From: Bacillus sp. CH30_1T | GTDB lineage: Bacteria > Bacillota > Bacilli > Bacillales > Bacillaceae_B | Direction of reading: 5' to 3' | NCBI RefSeq assembly: GCF_008364765.1 | Contig: NZ_VTUY01000018.1 | Span: 281-60,612 of the forward strand | Length of the DNA stretch: 60,332 nt | In this document: positions 34,613 through 43,617 of the stretch, piece by piece | Numbering within the stretch: position 1 is the stretch's first letter | Layout of the letters: each line of letters opens with the position of its first letter | Notes under the pieces: generated by a model | What the model saw: only the letters and a program-made list of their open reading frames with translations | Told to the model about the DNA's origin: nothing | The model's database searches: none | Program-made: the position numbers and the translations under genes

Positions 34613-37600
34613 TTATTCTTTCGACCCTACTGTCTCGGATTCTTGTGCATTAGATTCAGAGATATTTAGCGTGTCTGCTTGTTGTACTTCTTCTTCATCC
34701 TCTAAGTCACGCATTTCAATTTCTTCTTCGTTACTAGAGAGGATCTTAACATCCATACCTAAACTTTGAAGCTCTTTGATCAGAACTTTGAATGATTCCG
34801 GAACTCCCGGTTCAGGAACGTTTTCACCTTTGACAATGGCTTCGTATGTTTTCACACGACCCACAACATCATCAGACTTAACCGTCAGAATTTCTTGCAG
34901 AGTATAAGCAGCACCATAAGCTTCAAGTGCCCATACCTCCATCTCACCGAAACGCTGTCCACCGAATTGAGCTTTACCACCCAACGGTTGCTGCGTAACA
35001 AGTGAATAAGGACCTGTTGAACGTGCGTGAAGTTTGTCATCGACCATGTGTGCAAGTTTGATCATATACATGATTCCCACTGATACACGGTTATCAAACG
35101 GTTCACCTGTTCTACCATCATAAAGAACGGTTTTCGCATCACGTGCCATACCGGCTTCTTCGATGGTTGCCCATACGTCTTCTTCACGCGCTCCATCAAA
35201 TACCGGTGAAGCGACATGTACACCAAGATATCTTGCTGCCATACCTAAGTGAAGTTCAAGCACCTGTCCGATATTCATACGTGATGGTACCCCTAATGGG
35301 TTCAACATGATATCGATCGGTGTACCGTCTGGTAAGAACGGCATGTCTTCTTCAGGAAGGATCCTTGAGATAACACCTTTGTTACCGTGACGACCAGCCA
35401 TTTTGTCCCCTTCAGAAATCTTACGCTTCTGAACGATGTATACACGTACAAGCTGGTTTACACCTGGTGGTAATTCATCGCCGTCTTCACGATTGAAGAC
35501 TTTGACATCGAGGATGATTCCTCCCCCACCATGTGGTACACGAAGTGATGTATCCCGGACTTCACGAGCTTTCTCACCGAAGATTGCATGTAACAGGCGT
35601 TCTTCAGCAGTCAACTCCGTTACACCCTTAGGCGTTACTTTACCGACAAGTAAGTCGCCATCTTTCACTTCAGCACCGATGCGGATGATTCCACGCTCAT
35701 CAAGATTGCGAAGTGCATCTTCACCAACGTTTGGAATATCACGGGTGATTTCTTCAGGTCCTAATTTCGTATCACGGGACTCAGACTCATATTCTTCAAT
35801 ATGAATTGAAGTATATACATCGTCTTTTACAAGACGCTCACTCATGATGATCGCATCTTCATAGTTGTAACCGTCCCAAGTCATGAATCCAACCATTACG
35901 TTACGTCCTAAGGCGAGTTCACCTTTTTCCATTGAAGGACCATCAGCAAGGATTTCTCCTTTAACTACCCGGTCACCTTCACTTACGATCGGACGCTGGT
36001 TGTAACATGTACCCTGGTTAGAACGGATGAATTTCTGCATACGATATTTATCGAGGTCACCTTTTACTTCTTGACCGTCGATTTCTTTCACACGACGTAC
36101 CCAAACTTGTTTCGCTTCAACCTTTTCTACAATACCTTCATATTTACAAATCACAGCTGCACCGGAGTCTTTCGCAGATACGTGTTCCATACCCGTTCCG
36201 ACAATCGGTGATTCCGGATTCATTAAAGGTACTGCTTGACGCTGCATGTTCGCTCCCATAAGAGCACGGTTAGAGTCATCGTTCTCCAAGAAAGGAATAC
36301 ATGCTGTCGCAGCTGATACTACTTGTTTAGGAGATACATCCATGTAGTCCAGACGTTCACGTTTGATAACCGTGTTTTCACCACGGAAGCGAGCGATGAC
36401 TTCTTCATCAAGGAATGCTCCGTCATCACCAAGACGCGCGTTTGCTTGTGCCACTACATAGTTATCTTCTTCGTCTGCCGTCAAGTAATCGATACGATCG
36501 GTTACTTTCCCTGAATCAGGGTCAACACGACGATACGGCGTTTCGATAAAGCCGAATTTATTCACTTTCGCAAATGAAGAAAGTGAGTTGATCAGTCCGA
36601 TGTTTGGTCCCTCAGGCGTTTCAATCGGACACATACGACCATAGTGGGAGTAATGTACGTCACGTACTTCGAATCCTGCACGTTCACGCGTTAATCCACC
36701 AGGTCCTAAAGCAGAAAGACGACGTTTGTGCGTTAATTCTGCAAGAGGATTCGTTTGATCCATAAATTGAGACAATTGAGAGCTTCCAAAGAACTCTTTA
36801 ATTGATGCGATTACCGGACGGATGTTAATCAGTTGCTGAGGTGTGATCGTGTTCGTGTCCTGAATGGACATTCTTTCACGAACTACACGCTCCATACGTG
36901 ATAAACCGATACGGAATTGGTTTTGAAGCAATTCACCTACAGAACGTAAACGACGGTTACCTAAATGGTCAATATCATCCGTTAGTCCTACTCCATGTAA
37001 TAAGTTAAAGAAGTAAGAAATAGAAGAGATGATATCTGCAGGTGTAATGTACTTAACCTCTTCTTCAACATACGCATTGCTGATGACATTAATCTCAAAT
37101 TCTCCCTCTTCGTTAGGAGAATAGATTTTGATAGATTGAAGAACGACGTCTTCTTCTAACACGCCACCAGACTGTTGGTAGTTTTTAAACCCGATGCCAT
37201 TTTCTAAATAAGGAATAACCTTATCCAGAGCGCGACGATCAAGAACCGTGCCTTTCTCCGCCAGAATCTCACCCGTTTCCGGATCTGCTAGAGTTTCTGC
37301 TAGAGTTTGACCGAATAAACGGTTCTTAATGTGAAGCTTTTTGTTCATTTTGTAACGTCCAACGTTTGCTAAGTCATAACGCTTAGGATCAAAGAAACGA
37401 GAAACGAGTAAACTTTTAGCATTTTCTACTGTAGGAGGCTCTCCTGGACGCAGACGCTCGTAAATCTCGAGCAATGCCTTGTCGATACCTTCCGTGTTGT
37501 CTTTCTCGAGCGTGTTACGAATGTACTCATTATCACCGATCAAATCGATGATTTCTTGATCAGAGCCAAACCCAAGGGCACGTAAAAGAACCGTTACCGG

Positions 37601-38179
37601 TAGTTTGCGAGTTCGATCAATTCGCACATATACAACATCTTTCGCATCTGTTTCATACTCAAGCCAAGCTCCGCGGTTTGGTATAACGGTAGCAGTAAAC
37701 CCTTTCTTTCCGTTCTTATCTACTTTTCCGCTAAAGTAAACACTAGGTGAACGTACTAGCTGAGATACGATAACGCGCTCAGCACCATTAATGACAAAAG
37801 TACCTGTGTCTGTCATTAATGGGAAGTCACCCATAAATACGTCTTGATCTTTCACTTCTCCTGTTTCCTTGTTCACAAGACGGACTTTCACTCTAAGCGG
37901 TGCAGAGTAAGTAACATCTCTTTCCTTTGATTCTTCCACCGAGTACTTTGGCTCTCCCAGACTATAGTCAATGAATTCCAAAGAGAGATTACCAGTGAAG
38001 TCCTCAATCGGAGAAATGTCACGGAACATTTCTCTTAACCCCTCATCAAGAAACCATTGATACGAGGAAGTTTGAATTTCGATTAAATTCGGTAATTCTA
38101 AAACTTCACTGATACGCGCAAAACTTCTGCGTTGGCGGTGTCGTCCATACTGAACTAGTTGACCTGTCAACTGATTCAC
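34613..38179 (-). CDS. rpoB: RNA polymerase beta subunit
   Basis: Beta subunit, 1188 aa. The rifampicin-binding cluster [20 protein letters not shown] and [17 protein letters not shown] appears wild-type. Other landmarks are [17 protein letters not shown] and the C-terminal [18 protein letters not shown]. The last ~60 residues are acidic and variable. It has a long (~190 nt) leader from its own promoter, which overlaps the end of ybxB. Confidence 0.99.
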   Translation of the reverse strand: MNQLTGQLVQYGRHRQRRSFARISEVLELPNLIEIQTSSYQWFLDEGLREMFRDISPIEDFTGNLSLEFIDYSLGEPKYSVEESKERDVTYSAPLRVKVRLVNKETGEVKDQDVFMGDFPLMTDTGTFVINGAERVIVSQLVRSPSVYFSGKVDKNGKKGFTATVIPNRGAWLEYETDAKDVVYVRIDRTRKLPVTVLLRALGFGSDQEIIDLIGDNEYIRNTLEKDNTEGIDKALLEIYERLRPGEPPTVENAKSLLVSRFFDPKRYDLANVGRYKMNKKLHIKNRLFGQTLAETLADPETGEILAEKGTVLDRRALDKVIPYLENGIGFKNYQQSGGVLEEDVVLQSIKIYSPNEEGEFEINVISNAYVEEEVKYITPADIISSISYFFNLLHGVGLTDDIDHLGNRRLRSVGELLQNQFRIGLSRMERVVRERMSIQDTNTITPQQLINIRPVIASIKEFFGSSQLSQFMDQTNPLAELTHKRRLSALGPGGLTRERAGFEVRDVHYSHYGRMCPIETPEGPNIGLINSLSSFAKVNKFGFIETPYRRVDPDSGKVTDRIDYLTADEEDNYVVAQANARLGDDGAFLDEEVIARFRGENTVIKRERLDYMDVSPKQVVSAATACIPFLENDDSNRALMGANMQRQAVPLMNPESPIVGTGMEHVSAKDSGAAVICKYEGIVEKVEAKQVWVRRVKEIDGQEVKGDLDKYRMQKFIRSNQGTCYNQRPIVSEGDRVVKGEILADGPSMEKGELALGRNVMVGFMTWDGYNYEDAIIMSERLVKDDVYTSIHIEEYESESRDTKLGPEEITRDIPNVGEDALRNLDERGIIRIGAEVKDGDLLVGKVTPKGVTELTAEERLLHAIFGEKAREVRDTSLRVPHGGGGIILDVKVFNREDGDELPPGVNQLVRVYIVQKRKISEGDKMAGRHGNKGVISRILPEEDMPFLPDGTPIDIMLNPLGVPSRMNIGQVLELHLGMAARYLGVHVASPVFDGAREEDVWATIEEAGMARDAKTVLYDGRTGEPFDNRVSVGIMYMIKLAHMVDDKLHARSTGPYSLVTQQPLGGKAQFGGQRFGEMEVWALEAYGAAYTLQEILTVKSDDVVGRVKTYEAIVKGENVPEPGVPESFKVLIKELQSLGMDVKILSSNEEEIEMRDLEDEEEVQQADTLNISESNAQESETVGSKE

Positions 38180-38244
38180 CCCTCAAATCAAGCGTTTTGG
38201 TTGTGTCTATATGCCTTCAAGTAGGAATGCTACTCTACACAAGA

Positions 38245-38275
38245 CAAAAAGAAAAAGGGTTTTAATGATAAAACC
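38245..38275 (-). promoter_or_regulatory. Attenuator-like hairpin in the rpoB leader
   Basis: On the minus strand GGTTTTA (38269-38275), loop TCAT, TAAAACC (38258-38264) is followed by CTTTTTCTTTTTG. It sits about 95-125 nt after the predicted start. The stem is AU-rich, so any termination would be partial. Confidence 0.45.
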
Positions 38276-38377
38276 TCATTTTCATATGACGAACTATTAT
38301 TTTATAATCTTTTCCAATTTATCCAATATGTATACATATGGACATAATACCGGAAAATAATATTTTTGCATTTTATA

Positions 38378-38406
38378 ATGTTATCATAGCAGTAATGCTA
38401 CGTCAA
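38378..38406 (-). promoter_or_regulatory. Sigma-A promoter of rpoB-rpoC
   Basis: -35 TTGACG (38401-38406), 17-nt spacer and -10 TAACAT (38378-38383) on the minus strand. The -35 overlaps the ybxB stop codon. Confidence 0.75.
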
Positions 38407-39011
38407 CGGATTTCTTTTACCGATTTCAAGATGTAGTATCCCTTTTTTCTAGCGACTATTTCTACATTTGAAAACAGCTCTTCCATTTTATCTATGGCAG
38501 ACGGAGCACCTTGTTTCTTCTGAATAACGACCCACAATTCACCATTCTCCTTCAGGTAGTCATAACTAGTTTCAAGTATCGAATGAACCGTTTCTTTCCC
38601 TGCTCTTATCGGCGGGTTCGTTAAAATGGCCGCAAATTCCGTTTCAACGACATTCGTATATCGGTCACTTTGATAGATGCACACGTTTTGAACTTTATTC
38701 CCTCTAGCATTTTCTTTCGCTAAAGACAACGCTCTCTCATTTACATCAATCATATGAACCATACGATCATCATTTTCTTTCGCTAAAGACAAACCGATCG
38801 GACCATACCCACAACCGACATCCAGTAACGGACCCGTTACGCCAGGTAATTCAAACGTTTCAATCAAAGCTCTAGAACCAAAGTCAACCTCCTTCTTCGA
38901 GAAAACACCTTGATCCGTTTTGAAACGGAACGCATGTCCTCTCAACTCAAAGGTGATCGTTTGGGGGTTACTCTCTACATCAGGGTTATGAGAATAATAG
39001 TGATTGGTCAT
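38403..39011 (-). CDS. ybxB: YbxB, RsmC-like class I SAM methyltransferase
   Basis: About 202 aa, similar to the C-terminal catalytic domain of RsmC, which methylates guanine in 16S rRNA; the substrate here is inferred. SAM-binding GPLLDVGCGYGPIGL (motif I), DVNERAL (acidic loop) and the catalytic-type NPPIRAGK are visible. The ATG at 39011 (M-T-N-H-Y-Y-S) has GGAGATGATATA upstream; longer in-frame starts are less likely. It lies between rplL and rpoB as in B. subtilis, after the rplL terminator. Confidence 0.93.
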   Translation of the reverse strand: MTNHYYSHNPDVESNPQTITFELRGHAFRFKTDQGVFSKKEVDFGSRALIETFELPGVTGPLLDVGCGYGPIGLSLAKENDDRMVHMIDVNERALSLAKENARGNKVQNVCIYQSDRYTNVVETEFAAILTNPPIRAGKETVHSILETSYDYLKENGELWVVIQKKQGAPSAIDKMEELFSNVEIVARKKGYYILKSVKEIR

Positions 39012-39123
39012 TATATCATCTCCATCCATTCTTACATCACGTCTATTAACCATCATGCCCAAATGGACTGAAGATAACAGACGATAAACATCCATGTTTA
39101 AATTCTGTTAGAAGCCAGACAAG

Positions 39124-39152
39124 AAAAAAGCCCGCCAAATATAGCGAGCTTT
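39124..39152 (-). terminator. Terminator after rplJ-rplL
   Basis: On the minus strand AAGCTCGC pairs with GCGGGCTT (one G-U pair) followed by TTTTT. It begins 15 nt after the rplL stop; readthrough would reach ybxB. Confidence 0.85.
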
Positions 39153-39167
39153 TCATCTATACAATCA

Positions 39168-39527
39168 TTACTTAACTTCTACGCCAGCTCCAACTTCTTC
39201 AAGTTTAGCTTTAAGTTCTTCAGCTTCCTCTTTAGAAATACCTTCTTTAAGAGCTTTTGGAGTGTTATCAACAACTTCTTTCGCTTCTTTAAGGCCAAGA
39301 CCTGTGATTTCACGAACAACTTTGATAACTTTGATTTTTTGAGATCCAGCGCTCTCAAGGATTACGTCGAATTCAGTTTTTTCTGCAGCAGCTTCTCCGC
39401 CACCAGCAGCTACAGCTACAGGTGCAGCAGCAGTTACTCCGAATTCTTCTTCGATTGCTTTAACTAGATCATTTAATTCAAGAACTGACATTTCTTTAAT
39501 CGCGTCAATGATTTGCTCTTTACTCAT
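39168..39527 (-). CDS. rplL: 50S ribosomal protein L7/L12
   Basis: Stalk protein L7/L12, 119 aa, which recruits translational GTPases. N-terminal dimerisation helices [20 protein letters not shown], an Ala/Gly-rich hinge ([16 protein letters not shown]), and the C-terminal domain with [20 protein letters not shown]. 57 nt after rplJ, whose L10 product binds it. Confidence 0.98.
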   Translation of the reverse strand: MSKEQIIDAIKEMSVLELNDLVKAIEEEFGVTAAAPVAVAAGGGEAAAEKTEFDVILESAGSQKIKVIKVVREITGLGLKEAKEVVDNTPKALKEGISKEEAEELKAKLEEVGAGVEVK

Positions 39528-39584
39528 TTTAAATTTCCTCCTTGTAATGTGTGCTTAATTTTTATTTAAACGACTTGCTTTAAC

Positions 39585-40085
39585 TTACGCGCCTTGCTCT
39601 TCTTTTTGATCTGCAACGGCTTTTGTTGCCAATGCAAAGTTGCGCATTGGTGCTTGAAGCACGCTGAGTAGCATAGAAAGAAGTCCTTCGCGGCTTGGAA
39701 GTTCAGCGATTGCTCTAACATCCTCAACTGAAGTGATTGTTCCTTCGATGACACCCGCTTTGATTTCAAGCGCTTCGTGTTCTTTAGCAAAGCTGTTAAG
39801 AATCTTTGCAGGTGCAACTACTTCTTCACTGCTGAACGCGATTGCGTTAGGACCAGTTAAGAATTCGTTTAACCCTTCAAGACCAGCTTCTTCTGCCGCA
39901 CGACGTACCATAGTGTTTTTGTACACTTTGAAGTCGATGCCAGCTTCACGAAGTTGTTTACGAAGCTCAGTTACTTCGGAAACATCAAGACCACGGTAAT
40001 CTACAACGATTGTAGATACGCTGTTTTTTAGCTTGTCAGAGATTTCTCCAACGATATGTTTCTTTTGTTCTAGAATGCTGCTCAT
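39585..40085 (-). CDS. rplJ: 50S ribosomal protein L10
   Basis: L10, 166 aa, the stalk base that holds L7/L12 dimers through its C-terminal helix. [39 protein letters not shown] and the ending [20 protein letters not shown] are typical. Two adjacent ATGs follow AGGAGG; the second (40085) is 7 nt away and gives the family length. Preceded by an L10-type leader and its own promoter; L10 is expected to repress its own synthesis through that leader. Confidence 0.98.
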   Translation of the reverse strand: MSSILEQKKHIVGEISDKLKNSVSTIVVDYRGLDVSEVTELRKQLREAGIDFKVYKNTMVRRAAEEAGLEGLNEFLTGPNAIAFSSEEVVAPAKILNSFAKEHEALEIKAGVIEGTITSVEDVRAIAELPSREGLLSMLLSVLQAPMRNFALATKAVADQKEEQGA

Positions 40086-40119
40086 CATTACACCTCCTGT
40101 AGATTGACTGATGAACATT

Positions 40120-40285
40120 TATACCGTCATCCAATAAAAAATGCCCTTATATCAAGGTAGACATAAGGGCATTGCAAACACGCTATAAGCGGTTATTTTA
40201 TCGCAATTACCTCGGCAGGGCATTAAGCTCTTAACGAGCACCTACTGTCTACGGTACAAATGTATTCGTTTTTTAACAACAGAAC
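40120..40285 (-). promoter_or_regulatory. L10 ribosomal leader with attenuator terminator
   Basis: The long 5' UTR of rplJ contains GTACCGTAGACAG...GGTGCTCGTTAAGAGC and CCGAGGTAATTGCG, the kind of sequence found in Bacillales L10(L12)4-binding leaders, then a terminator-like hairpin AATGCCCTTAT/ATAAGGGCATT (40140-40173) with TTTTT just upstream of the ribosome site. Binding of the L10 complex is expected to tune readthrough. Confidence 0.85.
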
Positions 40286-40287
40286 TA

Positions 40288-40316
40288 ATTATAATCACTA
40301 GTCCCTAGTAAGTCAA
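40288..40316 (-). promoter_or_regulatory. Sigma-A promoter of rplJ-rplL
   Basis: -35 TTGACT (40311-40316), 17-nt spacer and perfect -10 TATAAT (40288-40293) on the minus strand, only 8 nt after the rplA stop. The spacer contains the inverted repeat ACTAG/CTAGT. Confidence 0.9.
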
Positions 40317-40323
40317 TACCAAA

Positions 40324-41025
40324 TTATGCCTTAACTGCGAAAGATGAAGGATCGACTTTAACGCCAGGTCCCATAGTGGAAGTTACAGAAACGTTTTTCA
40401 TGTAAGTTCCTTTTGCAGCAGCAGGTTTAACTTTAAGCATTGTTTCATACATTGTAGCAAAGTTTTCAACAAGCTTGTCGTTGTCGAATGAAATCTTTCC
40501 AACAGGAACGTGAACGTTACCTGATTTGTCAGCACGGTATTCAACTTTACCTGCTTTGATTTCATTAACAGCTTTTGTTACGTCGAAAGTAACTGTTCCA
40601 GTTTTAGGGTTTGGCATTAATCCTTTAGGTCCTAATACACGACCAAGTTTACCAACTTCACCCATCATGTCCGGAGTTGCTACGATTACGTCGAACTCGA
40701 ACCAACCTTGGTTGATTTTGTTGATAAGCTCTGCATCACCTACGAAATCAGCGCCAGCAGCTTCTGCTTCTTTTGCTTTATCGCCTTTAGCGAATACAAG
40801 AACTTTTTGAGTTTTACCAGTTCCGTGCGGAAGCACAACTGCTCCACGGATTTGCTGGTCGTTTTTACGAGTATCTACACCTAAGCGGAACGCTACTTCG
40901 ATCGTCGCGTCAAACTTAGCGAAATTTGTTTTCTTAACTAGTTCGATTGCTTCTTCAACTGAGTAAGCTGTAGTACGATCTACAAGCTTTTGAGCTTCAA
41001 GAAACTTTTTACCTTTTTTTGCCAT
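40324..41025 (-). CDS. rplA: 50S ribosomal protein L1
   Basis: L1, 233 aa, forms the mobile stalk at the E site. [20 protein letters not shown] start, [19 protein letters not shown] and the signature-like [20 protein letters not shown] are present. The frame is open upstream to 41121, but AGGAGG lies 9 nt before the ATG at 41025. A hairpin in the rplK-rplA gap (41077-41114) could be a regulatory or processing site. Confidence 0.98.
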   Translation of the reverse strand: MAKKGKKFLEAQKLVDRTTAYSVEEAIELVKKTNFAKFDATIEVAFRLGVDTRKNDQQIRGAVVLPHGTGKTQKVLVFAKGDKAKEAEAAGADFVGDAELINKINQGWFEFDVIVATPDMMGEVGKLGRVLGPKGLMPNPKTGTVTFDVTKAVNEIKAGKVEYRADKSGNVHVPVGKISFDNDKLVENFATMYETMLKVKPAAAKGTYMKNVSVTSTMGPGVKVDPSSFAVKA

Positions 41026-41076
41026 TTTATATTTCCTCCTATATGTGGTTTTAGCGGAATAACCTCCCACGAAATA

Positions 41077-41114
41077 AGGTTGCGAGTGAAACGTACATTT
41101 CATCATCGCAACCT
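41077..41114. other. Hairpin in the rplK-rplA intergenic region
   Basis: AGGTTGCG (41077-41084) pairs perfectly with CGCAACCT (41107-41114), and inside them TGAAA/TTTCA forms a second stem around a 6-nt loop. No T-run follows, so it is not an intrinsic terminator. It may be an L1-binding or RNA-processing site (inference). Confidence 0.5.
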
Positions 41115-41144
41115 CGTTCAACAGGACCTTTAACGAAGCAGGGA

Positions 41145-41570
41145 TTAGTCTTCGATGACGATACCCATGCTGCGCGCAGTTCCTTCTACCATGCGCATAG
41201 CTGATTCAACACTAGCTGCATTTAAGTCAGGCATTTTTGTTTCAGCAATTTCACGTACTTTGTCGCGTTTAAGTGTTGCCACTTTCTTGCTGTTCGGTTC
41301 GCCTGAACCAGACTCGATACCAGCTGCTTTTTTAAGTAAAACTGCAGCGGGTGGAGTTTTTGTGATGAATGTAAATGAACGGTCTTCAAATACCGTAATT
41401 TCAACAGGAATGATTAAGCCAGCTTGATCTGCTGTACGAGCATTGAATTCCTTACAGAATCCCATGATGTTAACACCTGCTTGACCTAGTGCAGGACCAA
41501 CTGGTGGAGCTGGATTAGCTTTACCGGCAGGAATCTGCAATTTAACCATTTTGATAACTTTTTTAGCCAC
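41145..41570 (-). CDS. rplK: 50S ribosomal protein L11
   Basis: L11, 141 aa, at the GTPase-associated centre; needed for RelA activation and the target region of thiopeptides. [20 protein letters not shown] and the RNA-binding C-terminal domain ending [13 protein letters not shown] are intact. The start is the GTG at 41568-41570, 8 nt after AGGAGG; an earlier GTG overlaps the ribosome site. Confidence 0.97.
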   Translation of the reverse strand: MAKKVIKMVKLQIPAGKANPAPPVGPALGQAGVNIMGFCKEFNARTADQAGLIIPVEITVFEDRSFTFITKTPPAAVLLKKAAGIESGSGEPNSKKVATLKRDKVREIAETKMPDLNAASVESAMRMVEGTARSMGIVIED

Positions 41571-41705
41571 GAGACACACCTCCTTAAGTCCGTGATGTGG
41601 TTATTGGGTTTTTCACCCTCCCACTCATGTAAAAAATGTCTTTATCAACATAAAGAACGTCTATTAGTTTCAGTATCTCTTTGTGGAGACGCACTGACTT
41701 ATGAA

Positions 41706-41734
41706 ATAGTACCATTTTTTCAGAATGATTTCAA
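41706..41734 (-). promoter_or_regulatory. Sigma-A promoter of rplK-rplA
   Basis: -35 TTGAAA (41729-41734), 17-nt spacer and -10 TACTAT (41706-41711) preceded by TGG (extended -10) on the minus strand. The leader is about 130 nt. Confidence 0.8.
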
Positions 41735-41745
41735 GTTCTTTTCCA

Positions 41746-42279
41746 TTATAATTTATCAATTTGGGAGAAATCCAGTTCTACCGGGGTATCTCTGCCAAAC
41801 ATATTAACATGGACTTTCACTTTTGCTTTCGCATTATCTATCTCTTCGATTGAGCCAGTGAAGTTAGCAAACGGACCTTCGTTTACTTTTACTGTTTCTC
41901 CTAATTCGAAGTCGATCTCTACCTTTTTCTCTGTCATGCCCATTTGCTTCAGAAGGTTTGTTACTTCTTCCGGCAGTAACGGAGTAGGCTTTGATCCGGA
42001 TCCCGATGAACCGACAAATCCGGTAACTCCAGGTGTATTACGTACAACATACCAGGAATCATCCGTCATGACGATTTCAACAATCACGTAACCAGGGAAT
42101 ACTTTCTTCTTAACGACTTTCTTCTTACCGTTCTTAAAATCTGTTTCTTCTTCTTCAGGTACGATCACGCGGAAGATTTTGTCTTGCATCCCCATCGTTT
42201 CTACACGTTTCTCAAGGTTTGCTTTAACCTTATTCTCGTATCCTGAATAAGTATGAACTACATACCAATTCTTCTCCAT
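41746..42279 (-). CDS. nusG: Transcription elongation factor NusG
   Basis: NusG, 177 aa, binds RNA polymerase; in Bacillus it stimulates sequence-specific pausing and couples to NusA/Rho functions. NGN domain (WYVVHTYSGYENKVKANL to about residue 115) and C-terminal KOW domain (ETVKVNEGPFANFTGSIEEI). No ribosome site lies at normal distance: GGAGG is 22 nt upstream, with a small hairpin between, and the codon before the ATG is a stop. It has its own promoter and a terminator-like hairpin in its leader, separating it from secE. Confidence 0.98.
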   Translation of the reverse strand: MEKNWYVVHTYSGYENKVKANLEKRVETMGMQDKIFRVIVPEEEETDFKNGKKKVVKKKVFPGYVIVEIVMTDDSWYVVRNTPGVTGFVGSSGSGSKPTPLLPEEVTNLLKQMGMTEKKVEIDFELGETVKVNEGPFANFTGSIEEIDNAKAKVKVHVNMFGRDTPVELDFSQIDKL

Positions 42280-42346
42280 TTAATAGGACTAAACGTCCGT
42301 CCCTCCTCGCTATTTAAGAATACTCTTTTGCCTTTTTCTCCAAATG

Positions 42347-42374
42347 AAAAAACCCGTAAAAAGATAACGGGCTC
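42347..42374 (-). terminator. Terminator/attenuator in the nusG leader
   Basis: On the minus strand CCCGT (42367-42371) pairs with ACGGG (42353-42357) and six T follow (42347-42352). It lies downstream of a TGGTATAAT promoter and about 70 nt before nusG, so it either ends the rpmGB-secE transcript or attenuates nusG, or both. The stem is short (5 GC-rich pairs). Confidence 0.65.
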
Positions 42375-42400
42375 TAAGGTCATGTACTCTATTAACATTC

Positions 42401-42431
42401 ATTATACCATGCTTTCACGGTATATATACAA
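42401..42431 (-). promoter_or_regulatory. Extended -10 promoter of nusG
   Basis: TGGTATAAT on the minus strand (TG plus perfect -10, 42401-42409) with a weak TTGTAT 19 nt upstream (42426-42431). It lies in the secE-nusG gap and gives a leader of about 115 nt. Confidence 0.7.
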
Positions 42432-42448
42432 CTAATTCTATGTTTCTC

Positions 42449-42628
42449 TTACTTAGAACCAATGATCAATCGCATAAGTTCTGAGATGCCCAGGTCAATG
42501 ACAGCAAAGAAAAGGGCAACAAATACAACTGTTGTAATAACGGTAATCGTATAGCGTGTTAACTCTTTACGTTTAGGCCAGCTGACCTTTCTCATTTCTG
42601 ATGCAACATTGCGAAAGAATTTAAACAT
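42449..42628 (-). CDS. secE: SecE, preprotein translocase subunit
   Basis: Single-span clamp of the SecY channel, 59 aa. EMRKVSWPKRKELTRYT is the conserved amphipathic cytoplasmic helix, followed by one membrane helix (about 27-50). The start at 42628 has GGAGG 10 nt upstream; the ORF is open to 42655 but the extension contains that site. It follows rpmGB by 48 nt. Confidence 0.96.
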   Translation of the reverse strand: MFKFFRNVASEMRKVSWPKRKELTRYTITVITTVVFVALFFAVIDLGISELMRLIIGSK

Positions 42629-42676
42629 CCGTTTGTAACCTCCAACTAATATCAATACGCAAGACTTGGTGCTCCA

Positions 42677-42823
42677 CTATTTTGTTTCTTTGTGTAGGGT
42701 GTGAGCATTACATGTATTACAGAATTTCTTTAATTCTAATCGAACTGCTTGATTACGATTACCCGGTACACTATAATTCCTGGAACCACACACCGTACAA
42801 GCAAGTATTAATTTAGTAGTCAT
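42677..42823 (-). CDS. rpmGB: 50S ribosomal protein L33, zinc-binding type
   Basis: 48-aa protein below common length cutoffs. Translation gives [18 protein letters not shown]..., then [17 protein letters not shown]. Two CxxC pairs (C9/C12, C36/C39) mark the zinc-containing C+ form. Its place between sigH and secE is that of B. subtilis rpmGB. A strong sigma-A promoter lies just upstream. Confidence 0.95.
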   Translation of the reverse strand: MTTKLILACTVCGSRNYSVPGNRNQAVRLELKKFCNTCNAHTLHKETK

Positions 42824-42859
42824 ATATTCCACCTATACTATCCATAGTAAGTCCTATCA

Positions 42860-42888
42860 AAAATAACACGACCACCAATTTGTGTCAA
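42860..42888 (-). promoter_or_regulatory. Sigma-A promoter of rpmGB-secE
   Basis: Perfect -35 TTGACA (42883-42888), 17-nt spacer and -10 TATTTT (42860-42865) on the minus strand, immediately after the sigH stop. Confidence 0.8.
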
Positions 42889-42895
42889 TATGACT

Positions 42896-43549
42896 TTACA
42901 TCGTTATTTCGCGAACTTCCAAGTATCGTTCAAGCTTTCTCTTCACTCGCTGCAAGGCATTGTCGATGGATTTCACATGGCGGTTCAGTTCTTCAGAAAT
43001 CTCCTGATAGGATTGCCCGTCTAAATAAAGAGCTAGGACTTTCCTCTCAAGATCACTTAATAACTGAGCCATCTTGTCTTCCATATTATCGAATTCTTCA
43101 CGGTTGATAATTAGCGCTTCCGGATCCATTACTTTCGCACCTGAAATAACATCTAAGAGCGTTCGGTCTGACTCATCATCATAAATGGGCTTATCCAATG
43201 AAACATAAGAATTCAACGGTATATGCTTCTGTCTCGTGGCGGTCTTAATGGCTGTAATGATTTGTCTTGTGATACAAAGTTCCGCAAACGCTTTAAAAGA
43301 AGTCAGCTTGTCCTCTTTATAATCACGGATCGCTTTGTATAATCCAATCATACCCTCTTGGACGATATCTTCCTTATCTGCCCCAATTAAAAAATACGAG
43401 CGGGCTTTCGCCCTTACAAAATTACGATATTTCCTGATTAAAAAATCTAACGCTTCGCTGTGACCCTGATGGACGGCTTCTATTATCTCTTCATCATCCA
43501 TGCCTTCTAATCGATTATCAAATGCTTCTGTCCTGGTGATATTGCTCAC
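42896..43549 (-). CDS. sigH: RNA polymerase sigma factor SigH (sigma-30)
   Basis: Sigma-H, 217 aa, directs transition-state and early sporulation genes (spo0A, spoIIA, kinA, ftsZ promoters in B. subtilis). Region 2: YRNFVRAKARSYFLIGADKE and DIVQEGMIGLYKAIRDYKED. Region 4: LSDLERKVLALYLDGQSYQE with the helix-turn-helix to the C terminus. The GTG at 43549 is preferred (GGGGGG 6 nt upstream); a TTG at 43567 and an internal ATG overlap that site. It has its own promoter. Confidence 0.97.
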   Translation of the reverse strand: MSNITRTEAFDNRLEGMDDEEIIEAVHQGHSEALDFLIRKYRNFVRAKARSYFLIGADKEDIVQEGMIGLYKAIRDYKEDKLTSFKAFAELCITRQIITAIKTATRQKHIPLNSYVSLDKPIYDDESDRTLLDVISGAKVMDPEALIINREEFDNMEDKMAQLLSDLERKVLALYLDGQSYQEISEELNRHVKSIDNALQRVKRKLERYLEVREITM

Positions 43550-43583
43550 ACACATCCCCCCGCGCAAAACAATAGATAGAAAT

Positions 43584-43613
43584 ATTATACATTACAGAAA
43601 ATTCAATCGTCAA
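43584..43613 (-). promoter_or_regulatory. Sigma-A promoter of sigH
   Basis: -35 TTGACG (43608-43613), 18-nt spacer and perfect -10 TATAAT (43584-43589) on the minus strand, between the rae1 stop and sigH. In B. subtilis sigH transcription is repressed by AbrB; the AT-rich surroundings are compatible but do not prove it. Confidence 0.8.
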
Positions 43614-43617
43614 CCTC

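Noticed and set aside
35436..35804. 122-aa open frame on the plus strand inside rpoB
   Set aside because: Antisense shadow of a highly conserved gene; Ser/Arg/Pro-rich translation, no ribosome site.
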